A stretch of 64,000 nt of DNA from Advenella faeciporci (GTDB lineage Bacteria; Pseudomonadota; Gammaproteobacteria; Burkholderiales; Burkholderiaceae_B). Shown one piece after another: positions 7,588 to 17,612 of this stretch; the stretch's first letter is position 1, and every line of letters starts with the position of its first letter. The stretch spans positions 613-64,612 of the forward strand of contig NZ_BMYS01000003.1 of NCBI RefSeq assembly GCF_014652395.1, read 5' to 3'. The position numbers and the translations under genes are program-made. The notes under the pieces are model-generated. The model was not told the origin of the DNA. It worked only from the letters and a program-made list of their open reading frames with translations, and searched no databases.

Positions 7588-10500
7588 TCGTAAATGACCT
7601 CATATTCAGCATATTGTTTGGTGGCTTCAATTTTTTCAAAAAGCGTATCAGCCATGCGTACCCGCCATTCTTCGCCCAGGATCACTTCACAGCGAAAACC
7701 CCTGGGGGACTGCAGATTTAATTGAACCCGCACACCAGGCACACCGTTTTCAGGCTCGGCCCGGTAAGGATTCAGCAAGGCTTTGAGCGACTTTACGCTG
7801 ACTTCCTTATTCAGGCTGATTTGCAGGCTCCTGGCTTTTTCTTCACGTGCCAGTTGCAGGTCGTAGAGAGACTCCACCGATATGCGCAATACACCGGTGA
7901 ATTTATTGGTCTTGATCTTGACCTGTGCAATCAGCAACTGGTCTGTCTTGAGACGGTGCCGGTGAATCTCATAAACAGAAGATGGACACAGGACTTCAAT
8001 CTGGGCAGTACCGTCATCTATCAGCAGAAAGTAAAGCCGGTTTTCTCCGGATTTGGTTTCTTGCTTGAGGGTAAAACTGCGGATACCAATCAGCACGCCC
8101 GCAATCCACTGCAAATCACGCGACTCTTGCAATTTGGCCAGGGTCCCTGGAATAAAGCGACGCACTTCATCGCGCCAGACCTCAAACAGGTGATGGCTAA
8201 AGAAAAAACCCAGAGCATTTTTTTCTTCAATTAACCGGGTATGCAAGGACCATGGCTTGACTTTGCCCATTTCAAGCTGGACAATCGAACTGGAGTCATC
8301 CCCGAAAAGCGATACCTGGTTGGCGCTTTTCTCGGCCTGGTCTGCCGCATCAATCGCATGGGACAGTGCCGCCAGCAGCGCCGAGCGGCTGGCATCAATC
8401 GTATCGAATGCACCGGCACGAATCAGTGCCTCCATGGTGCGCCGGTTAACGGTATGCCGGTCCACCCGCTTGCAAAAGTCATATAAATCAATAAAAGGGC
8501 CGCCTTCATCACGGGCACGCAGGATTTCTTCAACCGCCCCCTGGCCAGTACCTTTAACAGCACCCAAGCCATAGCGAATGGTTCTGGGGGGCTCTCCCCT
8601 TCTTGCATATTCATCAACAACCGGTTCAAAGCGGAAAACCGACTGGTTGACGTCAGGCGGCAAAACGGTCAGGCCGTTATCAACCGCATCACGCCAGAAA
8701 ATCTGCACCTTGTCGGTATCATCCATATCCGAGGAAATCGTGGCCGAAATGAATTCAGCCGGATGATAGGCCTTCAGCCAGGCGGTCTGATAGGCAATCA
8801 GGGCATAGGCGGCCGAGTGACTTTTGTTGAATCCATAGCCGGCAAACTTTTCCATCAGGTCAAACAACGTTACCGCCAGTTCACCGTCATAGCCCTTTTC
8901 AATCGCACCTTTTTCAAACAGTTCCCGGTGCTTGGCCATTTCTTCAGGCTTTTTCTTGCCCATCGCACGGCGTAGCAAGTCGGCACCGCCCAGACTGTAA
9001 CCGCCAATAATCTGGGAGATTAGCATGACCTGTTCCTGGTACACGATCACGCCGTAGGTGCTGCTTAAGGTGGATTCAAGATCGGGATGGAAGTAATCCA
9101 CCGTTGCCCGACCATGCTTGCGGTTGACAAAGTCATCCACCATGCCTGATTCAAGCGGCCCCGGACGATACAGGGCCAGCATCGCAATAATATCCTCAAA
9201 CGTATTGGGCAGCAGTTTCTTCAGGAGTTCTTTCATGCCACGGGATTCGAGCTGGAACACCGCCGTGGTATTGCCCTCGCAAAGAATCCGGTAAGCCTCA
9301 GGGTCATCCAGCGGCAATGCCATTACGTCAAAATCGCGCTTGTTTTCGTTAAAACGGCGTACATAACGCACAGCCCAATCCAGGATAGTCAGGTTGCGAA
9401 GGCCCAGAAAGTCAAACTTGACCAGACCGACATCTTCAACATCCCCCTTGTCATACTGCGAAACCACACTGGTGTCATGACCAGGCTGGCAATAAAGCGG
9501 GCAAAAATCGGTTAGTTTACCCGGTGCAATCAACACCCCGCCCGCGTGCATGCCAATATTTCGTGTCAGGCCCTCAAGGGGTTTGGCCAGATCGACCAGC
9601 GTCTTCACTTCTTCATCGGTTTCATAACGACGCCTGAACTCGGGCTCCTCAGCCAAGGTTTTCTCGAGTGACCAGGGATTGGCCGGGTTGAAGGGAATGA
9701 GCTTGGACAGGCCGTCACACAGGGAATACGGCAATTCAAGCACGCGCCCCACATCACGCACCACCGCCTTGGCGCCCAGGGTACCAAAGGTGGCAATCTG
9801 GCTAACCGCATCGCGCCCATATTTATCTTTTACGTATTCGATGACTTTTTCACGGTTATCCTGACAGAAGTCGATATCGAAGTCGGGCATGGACACCCGT
9901 TCGGGGTTAAGAAACCGTTCGAACAGCAAGTCATAGCGTATGGGGTCAAGATCGGTAATGCCCAATGAGTAAGCCACCAGGGATCCGGCGCCCGAACCAC
10001 GGCCTGGCCCTACGGGAACACCATTGTTTTTACCCCAGTTGATAAAGTCCTGAACAATCAGGAAGTAGCCCGGGAAGCCCATCTGGATAATTGTTTTGCA
10101 TTCCCACTGAAGCCGTTCAAGATAGGTGGGATACTGTTTTTCCCTTTCCGCTTCATCAGGGTATAACAGCGCCATCCGCTTGGCCAGGCCTTCTTCGGCC
10201 AGCTGAATCAGATAATCATCCAGGGTGACGCCATCAGGCGTTGGAAAGACAGGCAATTGCGGTTGGCCCAACACAAGGGTCAGGTTGCACCGCTTGGCAA
10301 TTTCAACCGCGTTTTCAATTGCCGTTGGTATATCCTGAAACTTGTGCACCATCTCTTCAGAGCTGGGCATGTATTGCGCTTCGGTAAAACGCCGGACCCG
10401 CTTCGGATTACCCAGCAACTCACCATCTGAAATACAAACACGCGCCTCATGAACCCGGTAATCTTCTTTCTTCAGAAACTGAATGGGATGCGTGGCCACG

Positions 10501-11099
10501 ACCGGCAAATGACACGCGGCAGCCAGCTTGACCGCATCCTGTACATAAGCCTCATCGGCCTCGAAGCCGGCCCGCTGCAACTCAATATAAAAAGCATCCG
10601 GAAACAGTTCCGCCCATTGCCTGGCCAAAGCAGTGGCCAACTCCTGATTGCCCACCTCAAGTGCCTGGCCAATATCCCCCTGACGACCGCCAGAAAGCAG
10701 GATCAGGCCCGCCCCCATTTCACGAAGCCATTCTTTTTTGATTTCTGCCCGGCCCTTGTATTGGTTGCTGATCCAGGCTTTGGAAAGCAACTCGCACAGA
10801 TTATTGTAACCCTGGTGATTTTTAACCAGCAGCAGGCAACGAAATGGTTTCTCGCGATCCTGTTCGTTGGTCAACCATACATCGCTACCGGCAATTGGCT
10901 TGATACCCTTGCCACGAGCACCTTTGTAAAGCTTGACGAAACCGAAAATATTACATAAATCGGTCACCGCAAGGGCTGGCTGGCCGAATTTGACGGCCTG
11001 GCCAATCAGGTCATCAAGACGGGCAATGCCGTCCACCACCGAAAACTCGGAGTGGGCGCGCAAATGAACAAATAGTGGAGGAGTTTTTTCTGAAGTCAT
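7584..11099 (-). CDS. dnaE: DNA polymerase III alpha subunit
   Basis: Catalytic subunit of the replicative polymerase, 1171 residues with the start used here. The PHP domain opens with FVHLRAHSEFSVVDG. The palm carries PDFDIDFC near 405-410 with two catalytic aspartates. A tandem HhH region (YGFNKSHSAAYA, then NRRTMEALIRAGAFD) and an OB fold lie in the last third. A longer in-frame opening reaches 11243, but those 48 residues lie inside the hrpA coding sequence and do not look like DnaE. The ATG at 11099 is 13 bases after the hrpA stop and matches the family N-terminus. It is cotranscribed with hrpA upstream and the GT4 gene downstream. Confidence 0.97.
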   Translation of the reverse strand: MTSEKTPPLFVHLRAHSEFSVVDGIARLDDLIGQAVKFGQPALAVTDLCNIFGFVKLYKGARGKGIKPIAGSDVWLTNEQDREKPFRCLLLVKNHQGYNNLCELLSKAWISNQYKGRAEIKKEWLREMGAGLILLSGGRQGDIGQALEVGNQELATALARQWAELFPDAFYIELQRAGFEADEAYVQDAVKLAAACHLPVVATHPIQFLKKEDYRVHEARVCISDGELLGNPKRVRRFTEAQYMPSSEEMVHKFQDIPTAIENAVEIAKRCNLTLVLGQPQLPVFPTPDGVTLDDYLIQLAEEGLAKRMALLYPDEAEREKQYPTYLERLQWECKTIIQMGFPGYFLIVQDFINWGKNNGVPVGPGRGSGAGSLVAYSLGITDLDPIRYDLLFERFLNPERVSMPDFDIDFCQDNREKVIEYVKDKYGRDAVSQIATFGTLGAKAVVRDVGRVLELPYSLCDGLSKLIPFNPANPWSLEKTLAEEPEFRRRYETDEEVKTLVDLAKPLEGLTRNIGMHAGGVLIAPGKLTDFCPLYCQPGHDTSVVSQYDKGDVEDVGLVKFDFLGLRNLTILDWAVRYVRRFNENKRDFDVMALPLDDPEAYRILCEGNTTAVFQLESRGMKELLKKLLPNTFEDIIAMLALYRPGPLESGMVDDFVNRKHGRATVDYFHPDLESTLSSTYGVIVYQEQVMLISQIIGGYSLGGADLLRRAMGKKKPEEMAKHRELFEKGAIEKGYDGELAVTLFDLMEKFAGYGFNKSHSAAYALIAYQTAWLKAYHPAEFISATISSDMDDTDKVQIFWRDAVDNGLTVLPPDVNQSVFRFEPVVDEYARRGEPPRTIRYGLGAVKGTGQGAVEEILRARDEGGPFIDLYDFCKRVDRHTVNRRTMEALIRAGAFDTIDASRSALLAALSHAIDAADQAEKSANQVSLFGDDSSSIVQLEMGKVKPWSLHTRLIEEKNALGFFFSHHLFEVWRDEVRRFIPGTLAKLQESRDLQWIAGVLIGIRSFTLKQETKSGENRLYFLLIDDGTAQIEVLCPSSVYEIHRHRLKTDQLLIAQVKIKTNKFTGVLRISVESLYDLQLAREEKARSLQISLNKEVSVKSLKALLNPYRAEPENGVPGVRVQLNLQSPRGFRCEVILGEEWRVRMADTLFEKIEATKQYAEYEVIYE

Positions 11100-11112
11100 G
11101 AACAGAATTGTA

Positions 11113-14100
11113 TCAACGAATAATGGTTTCCCACGCCTTTTGCAAGCGCTTGACCGATACCGGCATGGGGGTTCTGAGTTCCTGGGCGAAAAGGGCGACT
11201 CGCAGCTCTTGCAGCAACCACTGAAAGTCGTCAAGACGTTCATCAGGGGCTCCCTTGAGCGCGCTTCGCATGCGCTGATAATTAACCAGCAATGGTGCCA
11301 TCTCAGCCATCATCCGGGCATCCCGCGCAGGATCACTGCGCAATTTGTCAATTCTTGCCGAACTGGCCTTGAGATAGCGCGGGTAATGCACCAATTGCGC
11401 ATAAGGATTTTTCTTCAGGAAGTCCTTGCTCATCAACACACCCAGATTGGCAACCATATCCTCATAGGCCTGCTTGTGCGATTTGATGGGCGGAAGCTTT
11501 TTCTGCACGCTGGCCCATTCGGCCAGAATCGTACCTGCAAGACGGGCAATTTCCTGGATTAACAGGCCCAGACGCCCTTTGGCATCCTGTTTCCTTTGTT
11601 CAAAAGCACGGGCATCTTCAGGCAAAGGGCTGGCCAGACAAGCCTGCATCAGGGCACAGTCCACAATCTGGTCACGCAACTCTTCCTGTGAACCTAACGG
11701 CATGTAAATCATGCTCATCCGGGTCAAATCGGTAATGTTCTTGCTTAAGAATTTAAGCTGGTCTTTCAGTGCAATGCGAAAAAGCCGCAACAATCCGGCC
11801 TGATGTTTCTGACGCGCCGTTTCAAGATCATCAAACACATCCAAATCACAGGACTCGCCGTTATCCACCAAAGCCGGATAACCGATGAAAGACTGGTTTT
11901 TCTTTTTGATTTCCAGCAATTCAGGCAATTGCCCAAAACTCCATTCGGTAATGTTTTCACTGGCCAGCACCTGGGCAACATCACGGTCTTTGCTGGCCAG
12001 GCGCTGGAAAGTTTCTTGCGCCTGCATGCCATGCTCTGCCTTGAGCTGGTTCAGGTTGCGACCGGCTGACAACATGCGTCCATGTTCATCAATGACTTTA
12101 AAGTTCATGAACAAATGCACCGGCAGGGACTCAAGCTTGAAGTCTTCCTCTTTTACCCGAACCTTGCACTCTGCCCAAATATCTTGCGCAATAGCGCTTG
12201 TCAAGGACATGCCCGGGTTGGCCAGACGCTCAAACCAGCGCTGATGAAAACCCGCCGCATAATCGGGTAAAGGCACACAGTGACGCCGCAGCTTTTGGGG
12301 CAACGACTTCAGCAACAAAAGCACCTTTTCCTTGAGCATGCCGGGCACCAGCCACTGGCAACGTGTCCCGTCAATCTGGTTAAGGGCATAAACGGGAATT
12401 GTCATGGTGACCCCGTCGCGCGGTGAACCCGGCTCAAAATGATAATCAAGGGCCAGATCAATGCCATCCCATACCAGCTTTTTGGGGAATACATCGGTGG
12501 TCACGCCGGTCGCCTCATGGCGCATCAAATCATCCCGGTTCAAAACCAGCGCTTGCTGGCTGGCTTCAGGCAAGTCTTTATACCAGCTTTCAAGTGTGGC
12601 TGTCTGGTATATATGTTCGGGAATAAGCTTGTTGTAAAAAGCAAAAATCAGCCCTTCATCGACCAGAATATCGGGCCTGCGCGACTTGTGCTCCAGTTTT
12701 TCGATTTCACGTATCAAACGGTTGTTGCGCACAATAAACGGTAATTTTGAATCAATCTCACCGGCCACCAGGGCATCACGAATAAAGATCTCACGTGACT
12801 CTGCCGGGGCGATCCGACCATAATGCACCTTGCGCCCATGATAAATTTGCAAGCCGTACAAACTGGCCCTTTCATTGGCTTGCACTTGCCCCAGCTTTAC
12901 ATTCCATGCCGGGTCAGACCATTGTTTTTTCAGTAAATGGCTGCCAATGGATTCTATCCAGCGAGGGTCAATATTGGCAATGCATCGAGCAAACAACCGC
13001 GAGGTTTCAACCAATTCCGCGGCCATGATCCACTTGCCCGCTTTTTTAACCAGCGCCGAACCCGGATGAATAAAAAAGCGAATTTCACGGGCTCCCTGAA
13101 AATGCGGGGCTTCATCGCTTTTAAAGCCGAGGTTGCCCAGCAGACCGGTTAGTAATGCCTTGTGAACTTGCTCATAAGTGGCATCGGTTTGGTTAAGCCG
13201 CCACCCCTGCTCCCGAACCAGGCTGTGCAACTGGGTATGCACATCGTGCCATTCTCGCAAACGCAAGGGGGACAGGAAAGAGGTCCTGAGCTTTTCAACC
13301 AGCTTTCTTTGGGAAACCTTATGCGTTACCGCTTCGTTATACCAGTTCCAAAGCTTCAGGTAAGACATGAACTCGGATTTGTCATCCTTGAATTTGGCAT
13401 GGGCCTGGTCACTGGCTTCTTTCGCGTTGAAAGGACGCTCTCTGGGATCCTGAATGGACAGTGCCGAGGCAATCACCAGCATTTCTGCCAGACACTGATG
13501 TTCCCTTGCAGCCAGAATCATGCGGGCAAGCCGCGGATCAACCGGAAGACTGGCCAGGCTGCGACCAACAGGTGTCAGTGTATTGGCCTCATCAATCGCT
13601 CCCAGTTCCTGCAAAAGGTGATAACCATCGGCAATCGCTTTGCCTGTTGGTTTATCCACAAAGGGGAATTGCTCAATCCCGTCAAGCCGCAGGGCTTTCA
13701 TGCGCAAAATCACCGAAGCCAGGGATGATCGCAGGATTTCCGGATCGGTAAAAGGCGTTCGCAGCTTGAAATCATCCTCTGTGTAAAGGCGGATACAAAC
13801 GCCTGGCCCGATACGGCCACAACGCCCTGCCCGCTGGTTGGCCGATGCCTGGCTGACGGGCTCAATCTGCAACTGTTCGACCTTGTTGCGCCAGGAGTAG
13901 CGCTTGACCCGGGCCAGACCACTGTCAATCACAAAACGGATACCCGGTACCGTTAAGGAGGTTTCAGCCACGTTGGTGGCCAAAATCACCCTGCGCTGGT
14001 TGGTGCTCGGGTGAAAAATACGTTCCTGGTCAGCCTGTGACATGCGGGCAAACAAAGGCAGCACGACCGTGCCAGCCGGATGATGCTTGCGCAGGGACTC

Positions 14101-14982
14101 GGCCGCCTCGCGGATTTCCCTTTCACCTGGCAAAAAAACCAATATATCACCCGGACCATGTTGCGCACACTCGTCCACCGCATCCACAATGCCATCAATC
14201 AGGTCTTTTTCTTCATCCCGGGCCAGACGACTGGATTCAGACTGCGTGCCGGGGGTTTCCTCATCATCAAAAAAGCGGATGGGACGATAACGCACTTCGA
14301 CAGGATACAAACGCCCCGAGACTTCAATCACTGGTGCTTTCTGCCCGTTTTTGCCGGCAAAATGCGTGGCAAAACGATCCGCATCAATCGTGGCAGAGGT
14401 AATAATCAGCTTCAGGTCTTTGCGACGGGGCAACAACTGCTTTAAAAACCCAAGCAGAAAGTCAATATTCAGGCTGCGCTCATGCGCTTCATCGATAATA
14501 ATCGTATCGTATCGCCTTAGCAGGGGGTCACGCTGTGACTCAGCCAGCAAAATGCCATCGGTCATCAGCTTGATGGCGGCACCGGGACCTGTTTTGTCAC
14601 TAAAACGAATCTGGTACCCCACCCACTCGCCAATCGGCGTATTCAATTCCTGGGCAATGCGTTTGGCCACAGAAGTGGCCGCCAGCCTGCGTGGCTGGGT
14701 ATGGCCAATCATACCTTTAAGGCCTCGCCCCAGCTCAAGACAAATTTTTGGTAACTGGGTTGTTTTGCCCGAACCGGTTTCACCGCATACAATAATTACC
14801 TGATGGGCCTGAAGCGCTTTGGCAATTTCCGCCCTTTTCGCACTGACAGGCAAGTCTTCAGGATAAGAAACAGGAGGTGGCAATCGCATGGGCACCGGTT
14901 CATTTGACATTTGTTTTGTGCCACTGTGATTCGAAACAACATTTTTATGCATAAATAATCTATCTTTAAGTCTATCCGACAT
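11113..14982 (-). CDS. hrpA: ATP-dependent RNA helicase HrpA
   Basis: DEAH-box RNA helicase, about 1289 residues, close to the E. coli protein; HrpA is linked to ribosome rescue and mRNA processing. Walker A GETGSGKTTQLPK is near residue 70, DEAH (IIIDEAHERSLN) near 165, the SAT motif ITSATID near 195 and QRAGRCGR motif VI near 390. HA2 and OB folds follow, then the long HrpA-specific C-terminal region. Start choice is uncertain: a TTG frame opening reaches 15012, ATG 14982 has AAGG ten bases upstream, and ATG 14910 is also possible. It is divergent from argA, with dnaE 13 bases downstream. Confidence 0.95.
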   Translation of the reverse strand: MSDRLKDRLFMHKNVVSNHSGTKQMSNEPVPMRLPPPVSYPEDLPVSAKRAEIAKALQAHQVIIVCGETGSGKTTQLPKICLELGRGLKGMIGHTQPRRLAATSVAKRIAQELNTPIGEWVGYQIRFSDKTGPGAAIKLMTDGILLAESQRDPLLRRYDTIIIDEAHERSLNIDFLLGFLKQLLPRRKDLKLIITSATIDADRFATHFAGKNGQKAPVIEVSGRLYPVEVRYRPIRFFDDEETPGTQSESSRLARDEEKDLIDGIVDAVDECAQHGPGDILVFLPGEREIREAAESLRKHHPAGTVVLPLFARMSQADQERIFHPSTNQRRVILATNVAETSLTVPGIRFVIDSGLARVKRYSWRNKVEQLQIEPVSQASANQRAGRCGRIGPGVCIRLYTEDDFKLRTPFTDPEILRSSLASVILRMKALRLDGIEQFPFVDKPTGKAIADGYHLLQELGAIDEANTLTPVGRSLASLPVDPRLARMILAAREHQCLAEMLVIASALSIQDPRERPFNAKEASDQAHAKFKDDKSEFMSYLKLWNWYNEAVTHKVSQRKLVEKLRTSFLSPLRLREWHDVHTQLHSLVREQGWRLNQTDATYEQVHKALLTGLLGNLGFKSDEAPHFQGAREIRFFIHPGSALVKKAGKWIMAAELVETSRLFARCIANIDPRWIESIGSHLLKKQWSDPAWNVKLGQVQANERASLYGLQIYHGRKVHYGRIAPAESREIFIRDALVAGEIDSKLPFIVRNNRLIREIEKLEHKSRRPDILVDEGLIFAFYNKLIPEHIYQTATLESWYKDLPEASQQALVLNRDDLMRHEATGVTTDVFPKKLVWDGIDLALDYHFEPGSPRDGVTMTIPVYALNQIDGTRCQWLVPGMLKEKVLLLLKSLPQKLRRHCVPLPDYAAGFHQRWFERLANPGMSLTSAIAQDIWAECKVRVKEEDFKLESLPVHLFMNFKVIDEHGRMLSAGRNLNQLKAEHGMQAQETFQRLASKDRDVAQVLASENITEWSFGQLPELLEIKKKNQSFIGYPALVDNGESCDLDVFDDLETARQKHQAGLLRLFRIALKDQLKFLSKNITDLTRMSMIYMPLGSQEELRDQIVDCALMQACLASPLPEDARAFEQRKQDAKGRLGLLIQEIARLAGTILAEWASVQKKLPPIKSHKQAYEDMVANLGVLMSKDFLKKNPYAQLVHYPRYLKASSARIDKLRSDPARDARMMAEMAPLLVNYQRMRSALKGAPDERLDDFQWLLQELRVALFAQELRTPMPVSVKRLQKAWETIIR

Positions 14983-15062
14983 TATAATTTTGCCTTGACT
15001 TTTTATTCTCAAAGTCGGGCCATTTTTTCATTTTTAGCCACACAGGATTGTAACTTAACACT

Positions 15063-16418
15063 ATGAGCACCAACGAACCCGAAACCTATTCCGCCCTAGA
15101 TGCACCTGAATATGCCCCGGCACAATTTGTCCGATGGTTTCGGGAAGTGGCTCCATATGTACATACCTTGCGTGGAAAAACATTTGTGGTGGGTTTTGGC
15201 GGTGATCTGGTACAGGCAGGTGCCCTGAATGCATTGATTCAGGATTTGTCGTTGCTGACAGCCCTGGGCGTTCATCTTGTATTAGTGCATGGATCACGCC
15301 CCCAGGTCAATGAACAATTGCGCCTTAAGGGTTTTAGCTACCAATTTGGAAGAGGCATTGAACCCACCAGCCCGGAAGCGCTGGAGTGCGCCAAGGAAGC
15401 AGCCGGAGAAATCCGCCTGGACATTGAAGCCGCCTTCAGCCAGGGCTTACCCAATACGCCCATGTCCAACGCACATATCCATATCATTTCCGGCAACTTT
15501 GTGACAGCCCAGCCGGTTGGCGTGATCGACGGAATCGATTACAAGCATTCGGGCAAGGTTCGCAAGTTTGACCTGGATGCCATGAAAAAAATCATCTCTC
15601 ATGGCGCTGTGTTGCTCATGTCACCCATTGGGTTTTCCCCAACCGGGGAAGCCTTTAATCTGGCCATGGAAGAGCTGGCTACCAGTACTGCCATAGCGCT
15701 TAGTGCAGACAAGCTGATTTTCATGACCCAAAACAGCATTCTGAAAGATCTGCAGGACAATGTCATTACGGAAATTGCCCGTGAAGATGCCGACAACCTG
15801 ATCCGACAGGGGCACCTTGATGAGGATACGGCTTGTTTCCTGCAACATGCCTCCAATGCCGTCAAGCGTGGCGTCAAGCGGGCACACTTGATTCCTTTCG
15901 AACTGGATGGCAGTATATTGCTTGAATACTTCACGCACGATGGCGTGGGTACCATGGTAGTGGAAGACACGCTGGATGACCTGCGTCCTGCCACGGTGGA
16001 CGATATTGGTGCGATTGTCAGTCTGATTGAGCCCCTGGAAGCCGATGGCACACTGGTGCCGCGAGGCCGTAACGTGATTGAGCGTGACGTGGAAAAATTC
16101 ACGGTTCTTGAGCACGACGGCATTATTTATGGCTGTGTTTCCTTAATTCCTTACCCTGAATCAAAAATGGCCGAAATGGCCTGCCTGATTGTCAACCCTG
16201 ACTGGCAAGGTAGTGGAGAAGGTGAAATACTGCTGAGACACGCAGAAAACAAGGCGCGTGCGCTAGGTGTCAAACGTCTGTTCGTGCTAACCACCCGAAC
16301 CTCTCACTGGTTTGTCAAACGCGGGTTTGTTCAAGGAACCATCAATGATTTGCCCGCTGAAAAGCAAATGAATTACAATCGATCCAGAAACAGTCTAATT
16401 TTTATCAAGAAACTTTAA
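15063..16418 (+). CDS. argA: N-acetylglutamate synthase (amino-acid kinase plus GNAT fusion)
   Basis: Makes N-acetyl-L-glutamate from acetyl-CoA and glutamate, the first arginine-synthesis step. The 451-residue protein has an amino-acid kinase domain (about 35-290; GDLVQAGALNALIQDL and LVLVHGSRPQV) that carries arginine feedback control in the family. A GNAT domain (about 305-440) follows, with the acetyl-CoA loop NPDWQGSGEGEILL. This is the classic ArgA layout of beta- and gammaproteobacteria. It starts at the ATG 15063, divergent from hrpA, and yggX follows 12 bases after the stop, suggesting one transcript. Confidence 0.96.
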   Translation: MSTNEPETYSALDAPEYAPAQFVRWFREVAPYVHTLRGKTFVVGFGGDLVQAGALNALIQDLSLLTALGVHLVLVHGSRPQVNEQLRLKGFSYQFGRGIEPTSPEALECAKEAAGEIRLDIEAAFSQGLPNTPMSNAHIHIISGNFVTAQPVGVIDGIDYKHSGKVRKFDLDAMKKIISHGAVLLMSPIGFSPTGEAFNLAMEELATSTAIALSADKLIFMTQNSILKDLQDNVITEIAREDADNLIRQGHLDEDTACFLQHASNAVKRGVKRAHLIPFELDGSILLEYFTHDGVGTMVVEDTLDDLRPATVDDIGAIVSLIEPLEADGTLVPRGRNVIERDVEKFTVLEHDGIIYGCVSLIPYPESKMAEMACLIVNPDWQGSGEGEILLRHAENKARALGVKRLFVLTTRTSHWFVKRGFVQGTINDLPAEKQMNYNRSRNSLIFIKKL

Positions 16419-16430
16419 TGAGGTAGCAAA

Positions 16431-16703
16431 ATGGCACGTCTTGTTCAATGTGTAAAACTTAAAAAAGAAGCTGAAGGCCTGGACTACCCACCGTACCCAG
16501 GCGATCTGGGCGTTAAAATCTGGCAATCCATTTCCAAGGAAGCCTGGATTGCATGGACCGAAATCCAAACCCGTATTGTGAATGAAAACCGGCTTAACCT
16601 GGCCGATGCACGTGCCCGCAAATATCTGCAACAGCAAATGGAAAGCTATCTGTTCGAAGATGCCAACATTGAAGCCCAGGGTTACGTTCCTCCATCAAAC
16701 TGA
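16431..16703 (+). CDS. yggX: Probable Fe(2+)-trafficking protein YggX
   Basis: Small 90-residue YggX-family protein that protects Fe-S clusters from oxidative damage and may handle Fe(II). It begins [18 protein letters not shown] with the conserved Cys7, and contains the family signature [10 protein letters not shown] and the segment [16 protein letters not shown]. The ATG follows GAGGTAGC at good spacing. It follows argA by 12 bases and ends before a strong terminator, so an argA-yggX transcript is likely. Confidence 0.95.
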   Translation: MARLVQCVKLKKEAEGLDYPPYPGDLGVKIWQSISKEAWIAWTEIQTRIVNENRLNLADARARKYLQQQMESYLFEDANIEAQGYVPPSN

Positions 16704-16726
16704 TCAATGGCAACAAGCTTCAGCAT

Positions 16727-16756
16727 AAAAAACAGCCTCTGATGAGGCTGTTTTTT
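16727..16756. terminator. Bidirectional terminator between yggX and phoU
   Basis: Perfect 13-base arms (AAAAAACAGCCTC and its complement) around TGAT, with A- and T-runs on both sides. It can terminate yggX on the plus strand and phoU on the minus strand. Confidence 0.93.
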
Positions 16757-16776
16757 ATGTACAGGAAAGGCAGGAT

Positions 16777-17550
16777 TTACTGCTTGCTGGCATCGGACGT
16801 CTCACTTGCCTCTGCCAGTTTGGCTTCCTTGAGAGCCTCTACCGCTTCTTTACCGCCACGCGCCTGCAATTCAACGTTCTTGACACCTGTGTGGCGCACA
16901 TCTTCACCCTGAACCAGATAAATCACGCGCTCTGCCATGTTTTTCGCATGATCGCCAATACGCTCAAGCGCACGGGCAATAAACAGCAGATCAATACTGC
17001 CTGAAATGGTACGAGGATCCTCAATCATATAACTGATCAATTCACGCAACACACCTTTCCACTCTTTATCGACCAGTTTGTCACTGCGCACCACTTCGGC
17101 GGCCAGAATGGGATCTCTGCGGGCGAAGGCATCAAGTGAGCGATTCAACATGGAAATAACGCTAGCGGCCATGTGACGCAACTCAATCACGGGTTCATAA
17201 CGTTGATTGTTTTCATGAAGACGTCGCGCCATTTTGGCCATTTTCTCGGCCTCATCACCGGAACGCTCCATATCTGTCAGCATCTTGGAGACTGACATCA
17301 GCAAGCGCAGGTCGACTGCGGTTGGCTGGTTAAGTGCCATCACCTGGGTAATGGAATGGTCAATCTCAACCTCAAGCTGGTTGACTTCCCTTTCACGTTC
17401 AAAAATGCGTTCCATTACCACGGTATTGCCGGTCGTCAAAACATCGATGCCATCGGCAATCATGGACTCTACCAATCCGCCCATTCTTAAAAAGCGTGAA
17501 CGAATGTCTTCGAGGTCTGCCTCAAAACGTTTATTTGTATGTTCAACCAT
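16777..17550 (-). CDS. phoU: Phosphate-specific transport system accessory protein PhoU
   Basis: A 257-residue protein built from two PhoU three-helix repeats, with the conserved acidic metal-binding motifs (MERSGDEAEKMAKM near 93-106 and ALERIGDHAKNMAERV near 190-205). PhoU links the Pst phosphate importer to the PhoR kinase and represses the Pho regulon when phosphate is plentiful. No pstSCAB or phoBR genes are in the window, so it sits apart from its usual operon partners or at the edge of a split one. The ATG at 17550 lacks a strong Shine-Dalgarno. Confidence 0.94.
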   Translation of the reverse strand: MVEHTNKRFEADLEDIRSRFLRMGGLVESMIADGIDVLTTGNTVVMERIFEREREVNQLEVEIDHSITQVMALNQPTAVDLRLLMSVSKMLTDMERSGDEAEKMAKMARRLHENNQRYEPVIELRHMAASVISMLNRSLDAFARRDPILAAEVVRSDKLVDKEWKGVLRELISYMIEDPRTISGSIDLLFIARALERIGDHAKNMAERVIYLVQGEDVRHTGVKNVELQARGGKEAVEALKEAKLAEASETSDASKQ

Positions 17551-17612
17551 ACCTGCACCTGTTTAAAAATAATTAAATGATTTTAAGAAGGTTTAATGAC
17601 ATGAATATGACA

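Noticed and set aside
11100-11243. Longer dnaE frame reaching 11243
   Set aside because: The extra 48 residues lie inside the hrpA coding sequence and do not look like a DnaE N-terminus; the ATG 11099 after the hrpA stop fits the family.
13162-13728. 188-codon plus-strand frame opposite hrpA
   Set aside because: It mirrors the conserved hrpA helicase sequence and has no start signal or recognisable domain.
14037-14445. Long antisense frames inside hrpA, dnaE, leuS and other large genes
   Set aside because: Each lies opposite a conserved protein and has no family motifs of its own.
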